Origin: Thalassotalea euphylliae
GTDB lineage: Bacteria; Pseudomonadota; Gammaproteobacteria; Enterobacterales; Alteromonadaceae
Reading direction: 5' to 3'
Length of the DNA stretch: 64,000 nt
Assembly: GCF_003390395.1 (NCBI RefSeq)
Contig: NZ_QUOV01000001.1
Span: 1,612,001-1,676,000 of the forward strand
The position numbers and the translations under genes are program-made. The notes under the pieces were generated by a model. That model was not told the DNA's origin, ran no database searches, and worked only from the letters and a program-made list of their open reading frames with translations. Every line of letters begins with the position of its first letter. Positions within the stretch are counted from its first letter, which is position 1. Shown here piece by piece: positions 1 through 7,873 of this stretch.

Positions 1-651
1 GTATTTTTCCCTCGGCCTAAACAGCATCGCTTGCGCGCAACTGAGTCTGACAATGCAGAGGTGATTTGTGCAACCGTGCAATATGGCATTGGCCAGCAAA
101 GTCCACTAACCCAAGCATTACCAGAAGCAATCATTCTTCCCTTGCGTCAAGCAACAGCACTAAACGATAGCTTTGCGTGGATGGTGAACGAAGCTTTGTC
201 AGACAATTTAGGCAAGCAAACTATTTTAAATCGCCTGATGGAAGTTTTTATAGTGTGCTTGTTAAGGCATTTAATTACTGAGCGTAAAATTGAGCAAGGT
301 TTGCTTGCTGGTTTATCTCATCCGTTTTTATCTAAAGTAATTAGTGCTATGCACAACGAGCCTGCTCACCCTTGGGGACTAGATGAAATGGCTGAAGTGG
401 CATTGATGTCGCGCTCTAAATTCTCTCCCTTGTTTAAGCAAGTATTAGGTGAAACACCAAACGATTATTTGACTCGCTGGCGAGTTTCATTGGCACAAAA
501 GCATCTGCTAAGCGGTAAAAGTGTTGACCATTGTGCCCAACTTGTCGGTTATGAAAGCCCGTCAACATTATCACGCGCCTTTAACAAAACGTGTCAACTA
601 TCGCCGAAAGCTTGGTTGAAAAAAGCCTTGGAAGAAGCGCAGCAAACCTAG
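1..651 (+). CDS. AraC-family transcriptional regulator (5' end outside the window)
   Basis: DNA-binding regulator. The frame is open from base 1, so the gene starts upstream; the first in-window start (TTG at 31) is not credible as the real start. The visible part has an N-terminal ligand-binding half of the cupin type used by AraC regulators (through the LPLRQ and NDSFAWMVNEAL stretches). A C-terminal AraC double helix-turn-helix follows: one helix pair around MAEVALMSRSKFSPLFKQ, then TPNDYLTRWRVSLAQKHLL, then the second pair around CAQLVGYESPSTLSRAFNK. It stands alone, 83 bp before a Crp/Fnr regulator on the same strand. The family is certain; the effector and targets cannot be read from the sequence. 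Confidence 0.85.
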   Translation, partial: VFFPRPKQHRLRATESDNAEVICATVQYGIGQQSPLTQALPEAIILPLRQATALNDSFAWMVNEALSDNLGKQTILNRLMEVFIVCLLRHLITERKIEQGLLAGLSHPFLSKVISAMHNEPAHPWGLDEMAEVALMSRSKFSPLFKQVLGETPNDYLTRWRVSLAQKHLLSGKSVDHCAQLVGYESPSTLSRAFNKTCQLSPKAWLKKALEEAQQT

Positions 652-734
652 TGTGAAAAATACTGTTGCACAACATTCCTTGCGTTAATTGTTAGTGCTG
701 GAATATGCGAAATTAACTTCTTTAGTGAATTAAA

Positions 735-1373
735 ATGAACCTGATAGCGTGTCCAATTTTCAATAGCCTTTCTTCGTCAAGTATTAGTCTTGTTAAAGAG
801 CAAGCCAGCACTTTTAGTGTGTCTGCCGGTACTCGTTTATTTGAAACAACAAATGAATGTCAAATGATGCCAATTGTCACCAGCGGTACAATAAGGGTGT
901 TTTCGCAAAGTGATACGGGCCGAGAAATTACACTTTATCGCGTTAGCCCTGAGCAACTTTGTATCTTAACAATCAGTTGTTTACTTAGCGGCGATCGCTA
1001 TCCTGCTAGCAGTATTGCCGAAACAGAGGTGTCAGGTATTAGCGTACCTAAATCGCTTTTCTTAGAGTTGATGGCGAGTGAGCCGAGCTTTAGCGCACAA
1101 ATATTTCATACTTTTTCATATCGCATTACCCATTTAATGCAATTAGTGGATGCTGTCGCGTTTAAAAAATTAGACAAACGTTTAGCGCTCTACTTATTAG
1201 AGCAAGGCCCGGTTATTACTTGCTCACATCAGAAAATTGCTGATGAATTTGGGAGCGTTCGTGAAATCATCAGTCGTTTATTAAAACAGTTTGAAGACAA
1301 GGGAATAGTTGCCTTGTCGAGAAAACAAATACAGCTTATTGACCCAGATCAACTAAGGTTGTTTGTCGATTAG
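735..1373 (+). CDS. Crp/Fnr-family transcriptional regulator
   Basis: A 212-residue one-component regulator. The N-terminal half is a cyclic-nucleotide-binding-like beta barrel (GTRLFETTNECQMMPIVTSG, then TGREITLYRVSPEQLC). The C-terminal half is a winged helix with the recognition segment SHQKIADEFGSVREIISRLL. It lacks the N-terminal cysteine cluster of FNR and the full cAMP-contact set of CRP, so it is neither CRP nor FNR itself. The next gene on the same strand encodes a small DUF2892 membrane protein. A near-palindromic CRP-like site lies between them, which suggests this regulator controls that gene and perhaps itself. The effector is unknown (redox or sulfur signals are common in this subgroup, by inference only). 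Confidence 0.85.
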   Translation: MNLIACPIFNSLSSSSISLVKEQASTFSVSAGTRLFETTNECQMMPIVTSGTIRVFSQSDTGREITLYRVSPEQLCILTISCLLSGDRYPASSIAETEVSGISVPKSLFLELMASEPSFSAQIFHTFSYRITHLMQLVDAVAFKKLDKRLALYLLEQGPVITCSHQKIADEFGSVREIISRLLKQFEDKGIVALSRKQIQLIDPDQLRLFVD

Positions 1374-1377
1374 CTTG

Positions 1378-1393
1378 TGTGACTTTAGTCACT
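1378..1393. promoter_or_regulatory. CRP/FNR-like palindromic operator upstream of the DUF2892 gene
   Basis: TGTGA-CTTTAG-TCACT, a near-perfect palindrome with the 5-6-5 spacing of CRP-family sites. It starts 4 bp after the regulator's stop codon and ends 71 bp before the DUF2892 start. The site is seen directly; that the adjacent Crp/Fnr protein binds it is inference. Confidence 0.5.
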
Positions 1394-1464
1394 GAAACTA
1401 ATTTTTCCCGCCATATACTCGAAGCCAGCTTTTAAGAGTTTTTGGATAACAAGAGGAAAAATCA

Positions 1465-1653
1465 ATGACGTTAAATGTTGGCACGATCGATCGCATCTTA
1501 CGGGTTTTATTAGGTTCACTACTTATTATTTGGGTGATTATGGGCGGGCCTCTATGGGCTTGGCTTGGTGCTGTATTAGTGGCAACTGGCCTTATAAAAT
1601 TTTGCCCTGCGTATGCAATATTCGGTGTTAAAACCTGTAAAACCAAGGGATAA
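1465..1653 (+). CDS. DUF2892 (YgaP-like transmembrane) small inner-membrane protein
   Basis: A 62-residue protein starting MTLNVGTIDRILRVLLGSLL, with two hydrophobic helices (about 10-27 and 30-48) and a short cysteine-containing tail (KFCPAYAIFGVKTCKTKG). The opening VGTIDRxxR and the glycine-rich helices are the hallmark of DUF2892, a family that also forms the membrane tail of YgaP rhodaneses. A ribosome-binding site (GAGGAAAA) precedes the ATG. Small DUF2892 proteins often sit beside rhodanese or redox-sensing regulators. Here the partner is the upstream Crp/Fnr gene. The molecular role is unknown. Confidence 0.85.
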   Translation: MTLNVGTIDRILRVLLGSLLIIWVIMGGPLWAWLGAVLVATGLIKFCPAYAIFGVKTCKTKG

Positions 1654-1742
1654 AAACTTGAGCCTTGCTCGCGTTGCCTTGTGCTTTTGTTTAAAGACAC
1701 TGCTTAAAGGCAATAAGATAAGAGAGCAACGTTCAAGCTCAG

Positions 1743-2204
1743 TTAAACTTCAACTCGCATTTGCACTAGGCTTTTTTTAAAGCCTAGTTTTTCATAGGCC
1801 TTAATGGCGGGGGCGTTGTCGTTATAAACATCGAGCAGCACTTCAGTAATCCCTTGCTGTTTAGCCCAATCAAATAACGCTTTTATCACTTTTTGGCTAA
1901 TGCCTTGGCCGCGAAATTCAGGTTCTACATAAATAAAACCAATATAGCCGTGGTTTGTGTACTTGTGGTGAGCAGGCGAGGGTTTAACTTTAATGTAACC
2001 GCTGGCAATTAGCTTGCTGCTAGTTTCAGCTACCAATAATTGGCATTTGTCGCTTGTAATAAGTGCTGCTAAGTCATAATAGATAATATCACCACTGCGC
2101 AAGTTATCAGCCACAGGGCGCTCCGCGCTGATGACCCCTTGCTCGAACAATTCAAGTGTAGGTATATCATTGAGCGTTGCAGGTCGAATAGTTATTGGAG
2201 TCAT
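1743..2204 (-). CDS. GNAT-family N-acetyltransferase
   Basis: A 153-residue acetyl-CoA-dependent acetyltransferase. Motif A is clear in the middle (GFIYVEPEFRGQGISQKVIK, with the RGQGIS pyrophosphate loop near residue 97). Motif B follows (EVLLDVYNDNAPAIKAYEKL), ending GFKK. The substrate cannot be told; proteins of this layout acetylate amines, amino acids or protein N-termini. It lies 50 bp downstream of a CBS-domain gene on the same strand, and that gap is mostly a 7-bp tandem repeat. ATG at 2204 is the only sensible start. Confidence 0.85.
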   Translation of the reverse strand: MTPITIRPATLNDIPTLELFEQGVISAERPVADNLRSGDIIYYDLAALITSDKCQLLVAETSSKLIASGYIKVKPSPAHHKYTNHGYIGFIYVEPEFRGQGISQKVIKALFDWAKQQGITEVLLDVYNDNAPAIKAYEKLGFKKSLVQMRVEV

Positions 2205-2213
2205 TATGTTCTC

Positions 2214-2248
2214 TTTGGGCTTTGGGCTTTGTGCTTTGTGCTATAGGC
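2214..2248. repeat. Five-copy 7-bp tandem repeat
   Basis: Units TTTGGGC, TTTGGGC, TTTGTGC, TTTGTGC, TATAGGC in a row. It fills the gap between the stop codon of the CBS gene and the start of the GNAT gene (both minus strand). Confidence 0.8.
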
Positions 2249-2253
2249 ATTGG

Positions 2254-2688
2254 CTAAAGGTTGGTGTTTGATGGTTCTATTTTGTCGTGAAGTAAGCGAA
2301 TAATATCTTTGGTGGTTACAATCCCCACAGGTCGTTTATTTTCATCCACAATTGGCATGCAGGTTACTTGGTGTTCATGTAACTGCTTGACGACATCGGT
2401 AAGACTGGCACTTGTTGGTAAGCAAATGGGGTTGCGAGCAGCGATTTGATGTACCCGCTTATTTAGCGTCGCCGCGTCTCTTGCGGTTTCAGAAGCAAGG
2501 CCAACATTAGGACTCAGTGCTCTGAATAAGTCGCGATCCGAGAGTACACCGCATAGCGCATTGTTGTTATCAACCACAAGTAAGTGGTGGAACTTATATT
2601 GGTCAAAGATCTCTTTAACTTTGTTCAGGCGCTCATCAAGGTTAATTTTGATGACATCGCGAGTCATGAATTCTGCAACACTAAGCAT
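2254..2688 (-). CDS. Tandem CBS-domain protein
   Basis: A 144-residue soluble protein that is almost entirely two CBS domains. The first spans about residues 5-65 (MTRDVIKINLDERLNKVKEI ... LLVVDNNNALCGVLSDRDLF). The second spans about 82-136 (NPICLPTSASLTDVVKQLHE ... CMPIVDENKRPVGIVTTKDI). Such pairs bind adenine nucleotides and act as energy sensors for partner proteins. No catalytic or transport domain is fused, so the partner is unknown. It is the last gene before the ahpC-ahpF unit and is separated from it by a terminator. Confidence 0.85.
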   Translation of the reverse strand: MLSVAEFMTRDVIKINLDERLNKVKEIFDQYKFHHLLVVDNNNALCGVLSDRDLFRALSPNVGLASETARDAATLNKRVHQIAARNPICLPTSASLTDVVKQLHEHQVTCMPIVDENKRPVGIVTTKDIIRLLHDKIEPSNTNL

Positions 2689-2844
2689 TCGTCTACGTTA
2701 CTCACTCTGCTATCTAATAGAGGCTGTATCTGTTTTGCCATTATTTGGCACAAGACCACTGGTTTACCCGTACAGGAAGTTTTTCAAAAGGCAGACATAA
2801 ACCGCTGTTAGCAATAACTATTTCGCCGATTATAGCGCAAAAAA

Positions 2845-2875
2845 CAAAAAAAGCAGCCGAGGCTGCTTTTTAACT
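2845..2875 (-). terminator. Rho-independent terminator after ahpF
   Basis: Stem AGCAGCC-GA-GGCTGCT at 2852-2867, with A tracts on the left and T tracts on the right of the + strand. Read on the minus strand it ends ahpF transcription with a U-rich tail. Confidence 0.8.
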
Positions 2876-2920
2876 TTTCTCAATTTAGGCGATAACGCCG
2901 TATTTGGCTTTTAAATGAAA

Positions 2921-4513
2921 TTAAGCCACTTTTTCAACTGAACCATCGCTGATTTCTTCGCCTTTTTCATCGACCTGGCGAATCAAGTAATCAAACGCTG
3001 CTAAGCTAGCATTGGCGCCGTTACCCATAGCGATAACGATTTGTTTGTATGGTGAAGTGGTTACGTCACCTGCTGCAAATACACCTTCCATTGAAGTTTC
3101 GCCGCGCTCGTTGACAATGATTTCACCACGGTTAGTTAAATCAATGTCACCATCTAACCATTCAGCATTCGGTACTAAGCCGATTTGAACGAAGATACCT
3201 GCTAGTTCAAGTTCGTGACTGTCACCTGTAGCGCGGTCAGTGTAAGCAAGGCCAGTTACCTTGTTACCGTCGCCCAATACTTCGGTAGTCTGCGCTTGGG
3301 TAAGAATGGTAATGTTACCCATAGATTTTGCTTTGCGTTGCAATACTTCATCAGCGCGTAGTTTTGAGTCAAACTCTAGTACAGTCACGTGCTCAACAAT
3401 ACCTGCTAAGTCAATCGCTGCTTCAATACCAGAGTTACCACCACCGATTACCGCTACTTTTTTGCCTTTAAATAGTGGGCCGTCACAGTGAGGGCAGTAA
3501 GCAACACCTGAACCGCTGTATTCAGCTTCACCAGGTACGTTCATTTTTCTCCATCGTGCGCCAGTAGCAACAATCACACTCTTACTTTTTAGTGTGGCAC
3601 CGTTGTCTAGTTCAATGTTGACTAGCTCGTCTTTGCTTAACTTAACGCCTTTTGCGCCAGTCATAATGTCAACGTCGTAGTCTTTTACGTGCTCTTCAAG
3701 GCTAGCAACTAATTTAGGGCCTTCGGTTTTCTTTACCGAGATAAAGTTTTCAATACCGACAGTTTCTAGTACTTGGCCACCGAAACGGTCAGCAACAATA
3801 CCAGTTTTAATGCCTTTACGTGCAGCGTAAACGGCAGCTGATGCACCTGCTGGGCCACCGCCAACAATTAATACGTCAAACGCTTCTTTTTCGTTAAGCT
3901 TTTCTGCTTGCTTAGCACCAGCGTTTTTGTCTACTTTCTTTAAGATGTCGGTTAATGTCATGCGACCTTGACCAAAGCTTTCACCGTTTAGGTAAACGCT
4001 TGGTACTGCCATAATGTTGCGTTCTTTTACTTCGCTTTCGAACAAGCCACCATCAATCATAGTGCTAGTAATTTGCGGATTGATTGCTGCCATAATGTTT
4101 AAGGCTTGTACTACGTCAGGGCAGTTTTGACAGCTTAATGAAATGTAAGTGTCAAAGTGGAACTCGCCTTCTAACGATTTAATTTGTTCAATTTCTTCTT
4201 CCGATACTTTGATCGGGTGACCACCTGAGTGCAATAGTGCTAGCACTAGTGATGTGAATTCGTGACCTAGTGGAATACCAGCAAATACGAGTTTTGTGCC
4301 GGCTTCTGAGATAACTGTCATTGACGGCTTACGCGCTTCTGCGACGGTGTTATCTTCGATATTGATAAGCGTTGATAGTGATGCAATATCGTCTGCCAAC
4401 TGCTTTAATTCTTGAGATTTTGCGCTGTCATCAAGGGCAAGGCTTAATGTTACTTGCTTTGTGATGTTCGCTAAATAAGTTTTCAACTGCGTTTTTAAGT
4501 CTGAATTTAACAT
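2921..4513 (-). CDS. ahpF: Alkyl hydroperoxide reductase subunit F (NADH:peroxiredoxin reductase)
   Basis: Flavoprotein that passes electrons from NADH to AhpC. From the ATG at 4513 it is 530 residues. This start has AGGAG six bases upstream and is preferred to an in-frame TTG six bases earlier. The N-terminal double-thioredoxin fold carries the CQNC redox pair (C128/C131). The FAD domain opens with [14 protein letters not shown] near 215. The thioredoxin-reductase-type disulfide is CPHC (C340/C343), followed by the NADH-binding [14 protein letters not shown]. The C-terminal FAD motif is [16 protein letters not shown]. All catalytic cysteines are present. It is downstream of ahpC on the same strand, after a long hairpin, as expected for one regulon with different protein amounts. 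Confidence 0.97.
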   Translation of the reverse strand: MLNSDLKTQLKTYLANITKQVTLSLALDDSAKSQELKQLADDIASLSTLINIEDNTVAEARKPSMTVISEAGTKLVFAGIPLGHEFTSLVLALLHSGGHPIKVSEEEIEQIKSLEGEFHFDTYISLSCQNCPDVVQALNIMAAINPQITSTMIDGGLFESEVKERNIMAVPSVYLNGESFGQGRMTLTDILKKVDKNAGAKQAEKLNEKEAFDVLIVGGGPAGASAAVYAARKGIKTGIVADRFGGQVLETVGIENFISVKKTEGPKLVASLEEHVKDYDVDIMTGAKGVKLSKDELVNIELDNGATLKSKSVIVATGARWRKMNVPGEAEYSGSGVAYCPHCDGPLFKGKKVAVIGGGNSGIEAAIDLAGIVEHVTVLEFDSKLRADEVLQRKAKSMGNITILTQAQTTEVLGDGNKVTGLAYTDRATGDSHELELAGIFVQIGLVPNAEWLDGDIDLTNRGEIIVNERGETSMEGVFAAGDVTTSPYKQIVIAMGNGANASLAAFDYLIRQVDEKGEEISDGSVEKVA

Positions 4514-4653
4514 GATCAACTCCTGCGCTCACATCAATTGATGCAGCAATGCTAATAAAATTGGGGTTATGGTGGCTTAGCTTAAGTCGTGACAGTGAGA
4601 ACTACTGTTTCGCTTTGTTATCAAGCTAAGCCATTTAGAAACTCTTTGAATCA

Positions 4654-4685
4654 GCAGATAAGGCTTAGGCCTAAACCTTATCTGC
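4654..4685 (-). other. Long hairpin in the ahpC-ahpF gap
   Basis: GCAGATAAGG and CCTTATCTGC form a 10-bp stem, and the bases between them (TTAGGCCTAA) are again self-complementary, so nearly all 32 bases pair. No T run follows in either direction. It lies 37 bp after the ahpC stop codon, a position fitting an mRNA-stabilising or partial termination structure that gives more ahpC than ahpF. Confidence 0.65.
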
Positions 4686-4721
4686 AAGTAGAGCTTTCTA
4701 GGCGTTAACCTAAAGGCTAGC

Positions 4722-5291
4722 TTAGATTTTACCTACTAGGTCTAAAGAAGGAGCAAGTGTCTCTTCACCTGGAGTCCAAGCTGCTGGACATACTTCACCG
4801 TCGTGCTCAGCTACGTATTGTGCAGCTTGAACCTTACGAACTAGCTCAGATGCAGAGCGACCAATACCTAAGTCGTGAATTTCAGCAACTTTGATTTCGC
4901 CTTCTGGGTTGATTACGAAAGTACCACGTAATGCTAAACCTTCTTCTTCGATTAGTACGCCGAAGTTGCGAGAGATTTTACCTGTAGGGTCAGCAAGCAT
5001 TGGGAACTTGATCTTGTTGATTGTGTCTGACGCATCGTGCCATGCTTTGTGAGTGAAGTGAGTGTCAGTTGATACTGAGTATACTTCAACGCCCATTTCT
5101 TGAAGCTTAGCGTAGTGGTCAGCCATGTCACCTAATTCAGTAGGACATACGAAAGTGAAATCTGCAGGGTAGAACATTACTACAGACCATTTACCTAGTA
5201 AGTCTTGCTCAGTTACGTCAACGAAATCACCGTTGTGGAAAGCTGTTGAGTTAAATGGTTGTAATTTTGTATTGATTAATGATTGAGTCAT
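4722..5291 (-). CDS. ahpC: Alkyl hydroperoxide reductase subunit C (2-Cys peroxiredoxin)
   Basis: Peroxiredoxin reducing H2O2, organic peroxides and peroxynitrite in the cytoplasm. It has 189 residues, the normal AhpC length. The peroxidatic cysteine is C49 in DFTFVCPTEL, and the resolving cysteine is C168 in GEVCPAAW near the C-terminus. GGLG/YF-type sensitivity motifs cannot be judged by eye. The start ATG has GGAG seven bases upstream. A good promoter and a candidate OxyR element lie upstream. AhpF, its reductase, is encoded next. Confidence 0.97.
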   Translation of the reverse strand: MTQSLINTKLQPFNSTAFHNGDFVDVTEQDLLGKWSVVMFYPADFTFVCPTELGDMADHYAKLQEMGVEVYSVSTDTHFTHKAWHDASDTINKIKFPMLADPTGKISRNFGVLIEEEGLALRGTFVINPEGEIKVAEIHDLGIGRSASELVRKVQAAQYVAEHDGEVCPAAWTPGEETLAPSLDLVGKI

Positions 5292-5355
5292 TTTCGTTCT
5301 CCGTATAGTTGTTCTGTAATGAACTAAAAAAGTCTGTTTGTTTGTTACGGGGAGA

Positions 5356-5383
5356 ATGATAGGGGAAGTTGTGTCTAATTCAA
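5356..5383 (-). promoter_or_regulatory. Candidate sigma-70 promoter of ahpC
   Basis: On the minus strand: -35 TTGAAT (5383-5378), 16-bp spacer, -10 TATCAT (5361-5356), about 65 bp before the ahpC start codon. Confidence 0.5.
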
Positions 5384-5393
5384 AATTAATTGA

Positions 5394-5408
5394 GTAGATT
5401 GTTGCAAT
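5394..5408 (-). promoter_or_regulatory. Candidate OxyR half-element upstream of ahpC
   Basis: On the minus strand ATTGCAACAATCTAC fits one half of the OxyR pattern (ATAG-n-T-nnn-A-n-CTAT) at ATtG, the central A and CTAc. It ends 10 bp before the -35 box, the usual activator position. The second half expected one turn away matches poorly, so the assignment is weak. Confidence 0.3.
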
Positions 5409-5725
5409 CGAAAAAAGTGAACGATGAAGCTTTAAATGTTAGGCTGCTGAATTATAAGGGTTTATTGGTTGCTTTTAATTGCCGACTTATAGGTTGTCAT
5501 GTAATTGAATTAAAAAATTCATAGTTGATTATTGAACCGTTTTTCTAAATGGTGATTTAGTGCTCAATTATTAGCACAAAAAAGCTATAAAATTGTGCCT
5601 TACCCAAGCATTAACTATTTTGCCGTATTAGATTTCAATCGCTTTGTTTTGCTGCGCGCTAGAATATCAATAAATGTAGGCTACCAACTTAAATTGCAGT
5701 AGAAGGGGGTTAAGGCTACCATTGG

Positions 5726-6589
5726 TTGATTCTTGGTTGGATTCTTTCCTTTATTTGTTTGAGTGCAGTACCTTTGCCATTGACCATTAAGCTGCTGAAA
5801 AAGTTATTACGACCGCTGGTTGTTTTCACCATTTTACCTGCATCTACCGCCATCTATGCGGCATCTAAAGTCACGTTAATTGGGGCGGAAGTCCCTCCGT
5901 TTTCATGGCAGCAGGAAAATGAGGTTGTTGGCATTAATATGGATGTTGCCGCACAAGCAGCGCAAACCATGGGTTATCAAGTTGATCGTAAAATTTTGCC
6001 ACTAAAGCGCGCGCTATCAACCCTATCACATCAACCAAATACCTTGATGGCGGGCTTAGCGCGCACCCCAGAGCGCGAGCACCTATACACTTGGATTGGG
6101 CCCGTTGTATCAATAAAAGTGGGCTTGTTAAGTTGGCAAGAACATATAAAAGCTAGCCAAGGCAAGCAGTTAATGGCAGGTAGTGCAATTGCATTAGATG
6201 ATGCTGGTTCAATTGCCTCTGAAGCTCCGCATTATCGTGCAAAGCTTTGTGTTCATTACGACACGCCAATGGAAGCGTGGCTGAAAAACCATGGTGAAAC
6301 AGACTATATTGCGGTAACCAGTGAACATGCCTGCTTAAGCTTACTGGCAGAAAAATTGGTAAAACATTGGTTTACAGAATTCCACTTAGCCCGCTATTTA
6401 ACCTCAAAGTCTAGTTATCCAGTAGAAAACTTAGTTGAACATGAAGTGCTTATTGAGCCAGAATTGTATTTAGCTGGTGGCTTAAACATGTCATCAACGG
6501 ATATTGAAGAATGGCGCATGGCACTGGAACAGATGGCTGAAGCTGGCGATATCGATAAGATTATTAAGCGATATGTTGCTGATTATTAA
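5726..6589 (+). CDS. Periplasmic substrate-binding protein, family 3 (SBP_bac_3 type)
   Basis: About 287 residues from TTG 5726; the real start may be a later TTG (5780), which would begin right at the signal peptide (LTIKLLKKLLRPLVVFTILP, cleavage near STAIYA-A). The mature part has the opening of family 3 binding proteins (KVTLIGAEVPPFSWQQENEV, then GINMDVAAQAAQTMGYQV). It continues PLKRALSTL, GLARTPEREHLYTWIGPV, and ends with a helix typical of the fold (EWRMALEQMAEAGDIDKIIK). No permease genes are next to it. Stand-alone copies like this are common in Alteromonadales and their ligands are unknown. No clear ribosome-binding site supports either start. Confidence 0.7.
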   Translation: MILGWILSFICLSAVPLPLTIKLLKKLLRPLVVFTILPASTAIYAASKVTLIGAEVPPFSWQQENEVVGINMDVAAQAAQTMGYQVDRKILPLKRALSTLSHQPNTLMAGLARTPEREHLYTWIGPVVSIKVGLLSWQEHIKASQGKQLMAGSAIALDDAGSIASEAPHYRAKLCVHYDTPMEAWLKNHGETDYIAVTSEHACLSLLAEKLVKHWFTEFHLARYLTSKSSYPVENLVEHEVLIEPELYLAGGLNMSSTDIEEWRMALEQMAEAGDIDKIIKRYVADY

Positions 6590-6656
6590 GCTTTTCGCGG
6601 GTTTGAAAAAATAACTGTCTGGGGAATCTAGTGCTAAGTAAGCACTGTAAAAGCAA

Positions 6657-6689
6657 TATGACAATACCTGCTATGCAAGCATTGTCATA
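6657..6689. terminator. Hairpin between convergent genes
   Basis: TATGACAAT and ATTGTCATA form a 9-bp stem with a 15-base loop. A smaller hairpin (GTGCT/AGCAC, 6631-6645) precedes it. It sits between the solute-binding gene (+) and the lectin gene (-), which converge here. There is no clean T run, so termination is inferred from position. Confidence 0.4.
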
Positions 6690-6727
6690 CCTAAGATTAT
6701 GCGGATTGGCATCAATACGTTATATAA

Positions 6728-7552
6728 CTACTTGGCTTTTCTGCGACATCCGATGCCAATCAGGCCAGCTAACATTAAGGCAATAGCTGGCGGCGCATCA
6801 ATTGCCGTAGCGGCACTGATGGGCGCAAAATCATTGCGAAATTCAAAGCTAACAATCTCGTGTAAGCCGCCACCAGCTGCGGTACCAGAGGTAAAGCCAA
6901 AGAAAGCATCGCTACTGCCCAGTTCATTAGCTAAATCAACATTTAGTGATAAACCTGCATCGCTAGAGCGAGATCCTGTATTTGACCACCGTACTTCCAG
7001 CAAATCATTAATACCGTTGTAATCAATCCATGCGGACCAAATACCACCGGTATTAAATGCATCGCTTTCAGATGCTTGTGCAACTGATTGGCTGTTACCG
7101 CCAAGGTTGATACCGACATGGTTGCCATCAATATCGTTTAGCGTTGTGTTTGTCCAAGTGTCGAACTCAATGCCTAAACTATTGGCAATCCCTTGATAGC
7201 CAATGCCTAAACCTTGACTCCCCACATTGGTGTCATTTGTTTGTACGACAAACACTAAGCCGTCAGCACCTTGTATGCCATCAACGTCGGTTAAACCGAC
7301 TGGTTGAGAAATTTCAAAGGTAAAAAACGCACTAAATGAGGTGTCGTTCATTAGGTTAATCGATGAACTTAAAAAGGCGCTACCACTTTGTGAGAGCCCT
7401 TGAGTGAGTACCAAGCGATCATTATTCTGTGTAGCATCGCCATTAAGTTGCCATGCTGAGGTGTCGGAAAAATCCGTTTGGCTTACGATCATACCAGCTG
7501 TTGCTGGTAGGCTAAGCATCGTTGCTGTAATGAAACTAGCTAACTTCTTCAT
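6728..7552 (-). CDS. Secreted L-type-lectin-domain protein with a PEP-CTERM-like sorting tail
   Basis: A 274-residue exported protein. Residues 1-19 are a signal peptide (MKKLASFITATMLSLPATAG). The body is a beta-sandwich of the legume (L-type) lectin kind: SAFFTFEISQPVG, ADGLVFVVQTND, GIGYQGIANSLGIEFDTWTN, then DGNHVGINLGGN with metal-loop-like aspartate and asparagine. The tail is a short Pro-rich linker (DAPPAIALMLAGLIGIG), a hydrophobic helix and a basic end (CRRKAK), as in PEP-CTERM proteins cleaved by exosortase. The usual Pro-Glu-Pro is replaced by APPA. The gene is monocistronic. The glycan ligand is unknown and no exosortase gene is in the window. Confidence 0.75.
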   Translation of the reverse strand: MKKLASFITATMLSLPATAGMIVSQTDFSDTSAWQLNGDATQNNDRLVLTQGLSQSGSAFLSSSINLMNDTSFSAFFTFEISQPVGLTDVDGIQGADGLVFVVQTNDTNVGSQGLGIGYQGIANSLGIEFDTWTNTTLNDIDGNHVGINLGGNSQSVAQASESDAFNTGGIWSAWIDYNGINDLLEVRWSNTGSRSSDAGLSLNVDLANELGSSDAFFGFTSGTAAGGGLHEIVSFEFRNDFAPISAATAIDAPPAIALMLAGLIGIGCRRKAK

Positions 7553-7873
7553 ATTTCATCCTTGCATTACTAAAGTTTATAACAACATTGCCAGCAAATA
7601 TCGCTAGCGTATTAAACAGGGCGAAATTTAATCTAAAAATACCATTTAGTAAAGCATTAACATATTATTTACAACAATTTGCCGACACACCTAATAGGTG
7701 AGCAAGTAGCTGTTCGACTTTTTCAAAGCTAAATGAGGGAGAGAGTTAAAAATTGAGGCAAGTGGTCAATATGAAAACTGTGGGGCGAAATTGCCGGAAG
7801 GGGATAAACTTGAGTTATAGGCCAACTAAATCAGCATAACCCTGAATTAGTTGACCTATACGTTATGGTTTTA
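7553..7873. other. Intergenic region upstream of the lectin gene
   Basis: 321 bp, AT-rich. It contains the lectin gene promoter region on its left and, at its right end, the long inverted repeat at 7816-7860 after the M13 peptidase. Nothing else was recognised. Confidence 0.6.
7816..7860 (-). terminator. Long inverted repeat after the M13 peptidase gene
   Basis: TATAGG-CAACTAA-TCAG on the left pairs with CTGA-TTAGTTG-CCTATA on the right, with two single-base mismatches and a short loop. It starts 13 bp after the peptidase stop codon. No strong U tail follows on the minus strand, so it may protect the 3' end rather than terminate by itself. Confidence 0.45.

Larger units (their letters stand above)
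5292..5725. other. Intergenic region with the divergent ahpC and solute-binding-protein promoters
   Basis: 434 bp without a credible gene. The left 120 bp carry the ahpC promoter and its candidate OxyR element. The remainder is AT-rich and no further motif was recognised. Confidence 0.6.

Noticed and set aside
1398..1700. 100-residue minus-strand frame over the DUF2892 gene
   Set aside because: Shadow of the DUF2892 gene, which has a clear family match and ribosome-binding site.
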